NCBI GenBank assembly: GCA_941918925.1
Contig: OW799235.1
Location: 36,354,701 to 36,418,700 of the forward strand
Reading direction: 5' to 3'
DNA length: 64,000 nucleotides
Origin: Phyto melanocephala
Taxonomy: Eukaryota; Arthropoda; Insecta; Diptera; Rhinophoridae
Under the pieces are notes generated by a model, which worked only from the letters and a program-made list of their open reading frames with translations, made no database searches and was not told the DNA's origin. The translations under genes were made by a program, and so were the position numbers. Below are positions 58,236 through 64,000 of this stretch, piece by piece (position 1 is the first letter of the stretch; the number at the start of each line of letters is the position of its first letter).

Positions 58236-59543
58236 GAATTCAATTGCTTGTCGTCGAAGAAGAAACTTGATTCTCGTAGCCCCCTATTAACCCTTTCTCC
58301 ATTTCTGGACAAAAATAAAATCATTCGCGCTAACGGTCGCCTTGGTTCAACCACTTGTCTGTCCTACAATGAAAGACATCCTATAATATTAGCGTATGGC
58401 AGTAGGTTATCACGTCTTTATGTAGAATTTGTTCATAAATTAGTTCATCATGGTGGTACTCGTTTAGTCTTGAATGTTGTCCGTCAGGAGTGTTGGATAA
58501 TAAAGGTTAAAAATCTGATCAAAACAGTTGCTCACAATTGTAAAATCTGTGTTTTGCATCGTAAAAAACTTCAAACTCAGATTATGGCAGCGTTACCGCA
58601 AGAAAGAACTACGTTGAGTCGTCCCTTTTCAAACACAGGTGTCGATTTTGCTGGCCCATTTGACATCAAGAGCTTTACTGGTCGATATTGCCGTATTACT
58701 AAAGGCTACGTGTGCCTCTTCGTTTGTTTCTCTACAAAAGCGATACATCTTGAAGCTGTTAGCGATTTGTCCACCCCTGCGTTTCTTGCCGCTTTAGATC
58801 GCTTTATCGCTCGTCGTGGTTGCCCAAACAATATCTTCTCAGATAACGGTAGAAATTTCGTTGGCGCCGCGAGACAACTTGAGATTAACTTTGAGAAACA
58901 CGTAAAAGAGCTCCGAGATACTGCGATTGAAAAATACGGTCATAATCGGTTAGAGTGGCATTTTATTCCTGCCGCAGCTCCTCACATGGGAGGTTTGTGG
59001 GAGGCAGGTGTAAAAAGTTTTAAGACATTATTTAAAAAGTCTATTGGCCAGATGAGGCATACGTTTGAGGAGTTTACAACTCTTTTATCAAAAGTAGAGG
59101 CGTGTCTCAACTCTCGCCCTCTTGGGCCTATGTCCGAAGACATCACTGAAGTGTCTGCACTCACTCCAGGACACTTTCTGATAGGTTCTGCGTTGCTCAG
59201 TCCTGCGGAACCCGAAGAACTTGATTCGCCATTAAGTATTGTTAATCGGTGGCGAAAACTTAAGGCCCTACAACAAGAACTCTGTCGGCGTTGGAAGGAT
59301 GAATACCTGAAAGAGCTACACAAACGTACCAAATGGAAGTGCCCCCAAGCGGACTTAAATGAAAATGATCTCGTTGGGCTTAAAAATGAACCATGTTGTC
59401 CTAATGAATGGCGTCTTGGTCGTATTGTGAAAGTTTGTCCTGGTTCGGATGGAAAGGTCCGTGTCGTAGAACTAAAAACGCAAAATGGTGTAATTAAGCG
59501 ACCGATCCACAAATTAGTACTCTTGCCCAACTGTTGCGATTAG
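58236..59543 (+). pseudogene. BEL/Pao integrase region, same frame after the stop
   Basis: The frame of the polyprotein continues without shift for 435 codons to the stop at 59541-59543. It starts EFNCLSSKKKLDSRSPLLTL and then SPFLDKNKIIRANGRLG, a link region known just before integrase. An H-H-C-C zinc site follows (VHKLVHHGG, then CKICVLHR). The catalytic core is VDFAGPF, FSDNGRNF and GGLWEAGVKSF (D, D, E at about codons 1431, 1497 and 1550 of the whole frame). The C-terminus has the BEL block WPxxR-like PNEWRLGRIVKV. With the stop upstream it would be made only by readthrough or in copies without that stop. Confidence 0.88.
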
Positions 59544-60206
59544 GACACTACCTTTTCATTTCTCCAAATCGTTTCCCAAACAAAATATGCTCTTTGCCTG
59601 CAGCTCAAAATAGTGGATGAATCGTTTAATCCCTGTCTTTGTTGCCCTTTATGCCATTGTCTTACCAGAGCAATATATCGCAAAATAATTGACTGCTGTC
59701 ACCGTTGCATGAAGGATCACAACGCTTGGTTTTTTCCTACTTTTATCGGCCGTGTATGGGTCAGAATGACTGGTCATAAACCGACACGGTAAAGATGCAT
59801 CCAGGTTACAAGAAACTAATTTCGGAGAAGTGGACATCAAATCCTAAAATATATATTTAGTATTTTCGTTTTTTTTTTGTAGCCCTATTTAATTTTTAGT
59901 AATCATTAATTTCAACTCAATCGTTCTTGTTGAATTTATATTATGATTTGTGTTGATTTATATTTTCTTTTTTTAAATTATCTCATATTTATTAAAAATT
60001 TAAATGTCTTTTTAAACTTAGAATAAGTAAATAATTAATTGAAATTTAAATAACTTTAAAACCTTTATATTAGTTTTGCTTAATCAACTATTTTATTTTA
60101 AATACTTTTTTGTGGCTCATTTGTACAAATAACCACTTGTTTATTTTTGTATTGTACACATAAAATGTATTGTATTCAATTTAATTATATTTTGCACTAC
60201 CGTTGC

Positions 60207-60219
60207 AAGGGGGGCGGTA
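60207..60219 (+). promoter_or_regulatory. Polypurine tract
   Basis: AAGGGGGGCGGTA directly precedes the 3' LTR; the purine run is the expected primer for plus-strand synthesis. Confidence 0.75.
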
Positions 60220-60627
60220 TGTTAGCGTCTGTCATGTGTAAACCGTATAATGTAATTTGCCTTGTGTGATTGCACACTTACATAGTGCGGTGAGTCGGCG
60301 CTGAGTCAACGCCGTTAAACGGTTTGATCAGCTCAGGCATTCTTCGTAAAACATTCGCAATCAACAGACGACAACAACCCTCATTGCAAATTAAAAATCT
60401 AAAATTAAATTTAAATTATAAAAGAATAAAAGTGTGAGAAAAGAAAATTAAAATAAAGGAAAAAGAAAGAGTTTTTTATTAGAAGAAAAGTAAAAGGTGA
60501 AGAAGGCAAGAAAAAGGTGAAGGTAAAAGAAGGAAGACAACCAACACAATCCATCAACATACACGATCTACCCCAATCACTACACCGTAGCTCCAACATC
60601 CAAAGGAACACTTCAGCGAGGTAAACA
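60220..60627 (+). repeat. 3' LTR of the BEL/Pao element
   Basis: Same 408 bp as the 5' LTR with two differences that I can see (gaaaagtaaaagg for gaaaagtgaaagg; acaatcc for acaattc). Followed by the target duplication tttat. Confidence 0.92.
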
Positions 60628-61803
60628 TTTATAATGTTTAGAAATAATTTTTTTTATCTCTAGGTCTAAATTTTCCTAAATTCCTTTTTTTAATACACCA
60701 TAACTTCTAGAAAACATAAGATAACAAAAAGAAATTAGCACCATTTAGTAGATAAAACTCTCCTCTATACCCCTATACCCCATTTTATACCCGTTACGAT
60801 CCGACCGTGATCAGCAGACCAATTTTTGTGACACAAGGTCAAATATTTTTTGCAAAATTTTAGTAAAAGAGCTAAACAAATTTTTTTGTAATGTGTTTTT
60901 TTGAAGTATTTGAGTTTTTATATCCGCCACCAAAAAAATGGTATGTATATTCTTAATCGGAGTTTTATTTGACGACGATCTAGCTATGTCCGTCCGTATG
61001 TCCGTCTGTTAAAAGCACGATAGAGGTCCCATCGAAAAAGCTAGTGGGCTCAAATTTTGCCAGAATATGTCTTATACACAAGGTTTGTTTGGAATAGAAA
61101 ATTGGCTAAATCGGAGTATAAGGAAGAAAGAAAAATTGCCTAAATGCATGTATTAGGAAGGGAGTTAGAGATCAAAATGTACGAAAATTTATACCGCGCA
61201 GAGTATTTTCCAATATGTTAAAAATTCTAAACCTAATAAGAGTGACAAATTTAGATCTACGATTCTGAAATTTTGCAGGATTTGCTTTTTGGTCAAAGGC
61301 TTTCTTCTTACGGAAAATAAATGTGACACGCCAACCTCCCATACAACGTTTTCTCTCAAATTCTTATAATTTCTCTACAAATCGAATAATAAAGGACTTT
61401 ATTGAAATATCTAAGTTGTATTTATTAGCATAAATACTTTGACACACCTACTATAACGCTCACTTTCCACGTTATTTACTGTTAATGAAATTTACATTTA
61501 TAAAACCGACAAAATTAGAGGTATGATGATAAAATTTGCTACGGAAATCCTTCTAGTCAATGTTATTGTTATGCCAGAAAATTTAGGTGATACGCCCACT
61601 CTTACGCCCACATCCTATATAATGCTTTATTTCAAATTCATATAATTTCTCAATGAATAAATATTTTGGAAGAATTACGGACTATATTGAAATATCTAAG
61701 TTGTATTTATTAGCAGAAATTTTATTGACACGCTTACTTTAACGCCCATTTTCACTGAAACACTTAATTTACGAAAACATTTTACCAGCATATCCAAGTT
61801 ATA

Positions 61804-62288
61804 AAGGGTGGTTAAATTTTAAGGGCCGATGTTGATTTTGAATAAAACACAAATTATTTAGGAAATTATTATCATTTCTTTTTTAATGATAATATTTGTA
61901 TGGTTCAATTATGTATGGAACAAAATATCGGCCAAATGGCCCCCGCGACCTCAACGGCACACCTCGATCCGATAGTCCAAATTTGTAATAACATTGCTGA
62001 TGCTCAATTGTTTGGCACGATGATGAGTCGAAGTTGACTGTTTTTTTGCCACACTATCGCGATAAACAGCAATGCTTCTCATTTAACGAATTTAGAAGGC
62101 ATTCATAGATGTTCTAACATTTTATACAGACCTGGGGCCGAATTACGGCATTCGATATCGATCGAAATTTTACTCGAACGATCGAGTATGCTTTAGGTAT
62201 ATAGATTCTAATAAGAGTTTTCAAATTTCGATCACGTTCGAGTGCCGTAATTCGGCCTCTGTTTTAAATTTAAAATTTAACCACCCTC
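61804..62288 (-). mobile_element. DD41D mariner-like relic inside family B
   Basis: AAGGGTGGTTAAATTTTAAG at the left and its near-complement at 62288, TA on both sides. On the minus strand, 62060-61909 codes for VITNLDYRIEVCR, a stop, then GRGGHLADILFHT and the terminal stop (61909-61911): the C-terminus of the same transposase family as at 11748-12581. A CTG MITE (62135-62258) interrupts it. Confidence 0.75.
62135..62258. mobile_element. Harbinger-type MITE with CTG target duplication, copy 2
   Basis: Left GGGCCGAATTACGGCATTCG; right ends ...CCGTAATTCGGCCT; CTG at 62132-62134 and 62259-62261. Its left interior matches the right interior of copy 1 (51428-51560), so the two are inverted relative to each other. 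124 bp. Confidence 0.85.
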
Positions 62289-62642
62289 TACAAAGAAAGC
62301 CATTAACAAAATAATAATTATTGTGCTTTAAATGTACACAAAATTGGTGGTGGGTATAAAAGATTCGGCACAGCCGAATATAGTGCTCTTACTTGTTTTT
62401 GGTTCAAACAGGTTTAACCATTTATACTGCTAATACAACAAACACTTTAAATAAATTAATCCAAAATTTTAATTATAAGCGTGATTAAATTAATTAATAT
62501 TATTTTTAAAATTATAGAAATTTTAATTAATTTTAAAACACTGTTTGAATTAAATTTTTTGGCAAATATTTTTTAAATTACAAATATTAAATTTTGTTTA
62601 ACTAAAAATTAATATTAATTTTTTATTTGATAACATTCATAC

Positions 62643-64000
62643 ACTAACATATTACCCGCTACTTCGATTGCGCAGTTCTCACTATTTATTCAATACTCAA
62701 GTGATATTTTAGTTTTTAAATATTTTTTTTGGTTAAATTTATGAAAACTTTTTTCTGTAATTCATTTTATTTAGAAAACTAAAAAGTACGGTAAGGATAT
62801 ATATATTCCTAACTGAACCAAGATCAATGCTACTTAGTTTCAAAATCTAAGATTCATAAGTTCAGAATATGCAAAAAAGACTATAAAAATAATATAAGTA
62901 ACATTTTGTCCTTCACTAAAATCTTCAAAGTCAACTCGGATTATTAGTAACTACTTGTAGAATTCTATGTATACAAAATATAAAAAAAAAATTAGAAAAA
63001 GTAATTGTTCGGTCGTCCATAACATTTAAAACTTAACCTCGAATCAATAATCGCTAATATTAAGAATCTATGCAAAAAGTACAATAAAAATACGAAAGGG
63101 CACCTTTTGTGTCGCCCATATCATTTTCATTCTCAACATGAATCGGTAGTCCCTTAAGTTCGAGATGCACCTTTTTAATATGTCAAATAAGTATTAAGTA
63201 ATATTCCCAAATTATTTAAAATCCTTGTAACTGACAATATTTCTCATCATGTATCACTTTACCATGTTCATCCCTACATGGCTTCCATAAAGGATGTTCT
63301 ACCGTAACAAATTTATTGCAACCTACAACTATAATAAATAGTGGTTTCGTGCAACAAAAACAAACTGGCACCATAAAAATTCCAAATAAAGTAAAATTTT
63401 TAAATATTTTAATGTACGCTGATGATGGTAATATTTTTCCATATTTTTCTTGGATATGGATGCCTTTTATTCTTAGCTTAATTTAAATTTTAAACGTATG
63501 TATGTGTTTTTAAAGAGGAAATCATTTAAATGTAAATTGTTCATTGGGTTATCACCAATTCGAAAAGAATCGCTAAATTTCATTCAACCCATTTCATTAA
63601 CAGTTAGCAAAGCACGTAGCATTATTGGTTTTATTAAAATATGGGCTAAAGAATTCTCTGATCCATATAATACAAAGCAACTTTTTAAATCTCGTAAGGA
63701 CTGTTTTGGAATATGCATCTATTGTTTGGAATTTAACTTACTGCGCAGAAACAGTTCTTGCTAATTATCTATATATCTCATATTTTAATAAATATACAAA
63801 AAGTAGCATAAAAATTCAAAAACATACCTTTTTGGTCGCTCATAACATTTGCAGTCGCCCCTCGTATTAATATTCACTAATTTCACAATTATAGCGTCAT
63901 AAACGTTAAAAATACAAAAACTACCATAGAAATGCGAAAAAGTACCATTTTTTCGCTCATAATACACAATACCATTTAATGTGAAAAAGAACCTTTATTT
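62643..64000 (-). mobile_element. Helitron-like family H2, diverged copy running off the window
   Basis: The complement of 62643-62700 gives 'gcgcaatcgaagtagcgggtaatatgttag', the H2 3' end with CTAG mutated to TTAG. Reverse, diverged ~118-bp units follow at 63000-63150 and 63780-64000 ('cataacatttgcagtcgccc', 'aaaatgcgaaaaagtacc'). A LINE fragment lies between. Confidence 0.5.
63180..63780 (+). pseudogene. LINE reverse transcriptase fragment within H2
   Basis: Broken frames read KVKFLNILMYADDGNIF, which carries the catalytic YADD of LINE reverse transcriptases, then ISLTVSKARSIIGFIKIWAK, EFSDPYNTKQLF and, in the next frame, VRTVLEYASIVWNL. These are the usual blocks after the palm ('GFIKRW...F.DPY..K.L..SLVRP.LEYGS..W'). 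Jockey/CR1-like clade is likely. Frameshifts and missing blocks show decay. Confidence 0.65.

Larger units (their letters stand above)
53567..60627 (+). mobile_element. BEL/Pao LTR retrotransposon, nearly intact
   Basis: Two 408-bp LTRs (TG...CA) enclose one long gag-pol frame. The 5-bp target duplication tttat is at 53562-53566 and 60628-60632. By eye the LTRs differ at two positions only, so the insertion is recent. Gene order gag, protease, RT, RNase H, integrase within one frame is that of BEL/Pao. No env-like frame follows; 59544-60206 is AT-rich and non-coding. The only visible defect is a stop codon at 58233-58235. Confidence 0.93.
60915..62400 (+). repeat. Family B dispersed repeat, most complete copy
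   Basis: Starts 'atatccgccaccaaaaaaat', has the GTCY tract 'tccgtccgtatgtccgtctg', then a 284-bp internal direct repeat ('attgaaatatctaagttgta' at 61401 and 61685). It ends 'ggtggtgggtataaaagatt' with the hairpin ATTCGGCACAGCCGAAT and the tail 'atagtgctcttacttgttttt' shared with family A. A DD41D relic (61804-62288) is inserted in it. Confidence 0.75.

Noticed and set aside
58982..59530. 182-codon minus-strand frame inside the integrase
   Set aside because: Antisense shadow of a well-supported integrase frame.
54348..59543. Two separate genes (gag-RT and integrase) with a frameshift between
   Set aside because: Both parts are in the same frame; only a stop codon separates them, and BEL elements use one polyprotein.

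Overview
The window looks like repeat-rich, AT-rich intergenic DNA from a higher fly (Diptera, Brachycera). My impression is a calyptrate (blow fly or house fly type), but I cannot name the species from sequence alone. The basis is the set of elements present: an R1-like LINE, a BEL/Pao retrotransposon, PIF/Harbinger, Tc1 and DD41D (rosa-type) mariner-like transposons, and short repeats with GTCY tracts. I find no convincing host protein gene, rRNA or tRNA gene. Almost everything recognisable is a mobile element or its remains, many nested in one another.

Layout. 483-1745 is an internally deleted Harbinger element with a CTG target duplication. 2450-8069 is a Helitron-like element (family H1) split by a 4.7 kb R1-like LINE on the minus strand. 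8190-14940 holds degraded repeats, a TIR relic, a decayed DD41D transposase and a reverse-oriented copy of a second Helitron-like family (H2). 14949-16236 is a truncated Tc1-like element ending exactly where H1 copy 2 (16237-16876) begins. 17353-28110 holds DD41D relics, LINE tails, hairpin-ended dispersed repeats (families A and B) and two more H1 copies. 28791-31059 is an apparently complete Tc1-like element with an intact 383-residue transposase, nearly identical to the truncated copy.

31600-46600 is sparser: a MITE with ~31 bp TIRs (32101-32505), family A copies, a second deleted Harbinger element (38092-39058), two LINE remnants and two MITEs five bases apart (42959-43199, 43205-43721). 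46600-47322 is a Tc1-like N-terminal remnant. 47573-50994 is the most striking block: a ~118 bp satellite with a 7-unit (826 bp) higher-order repeat, ending in a Helitron-type hairpin plus CTAG. 51428-52063 holds a CTG-targeting MITE and a tRNA-derived SINE. 53567-60627 is a young BEL/Pao element: both LTRs are 408 bp with two differences seen by eye, and there is one in-frame stop in pol. 60915-62400 is a family B copy carrying a DD41D relic, which itself carries a second CTG MITE. The window ends in another H2 copy.

How the parts relate. The only likely functional coding units are the Tc1-like transposase at 29612-30763 and, apart from one stop codon, the BEL polyprotein. Nesting gives a relative chronology: family B and DD41D relics are old; H1 insertions, the R1-like LINE, the CTG MITEs and the BEL element are younger. 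Two unrelated families (H1 and H2) share the same plan, ~120 bp internal tandem units with a hairpin and CTAG|T terminus, which suggests rolling-circle-type elements are a source of satellite DNA here. All alignments were done by eye; no database search was possible.
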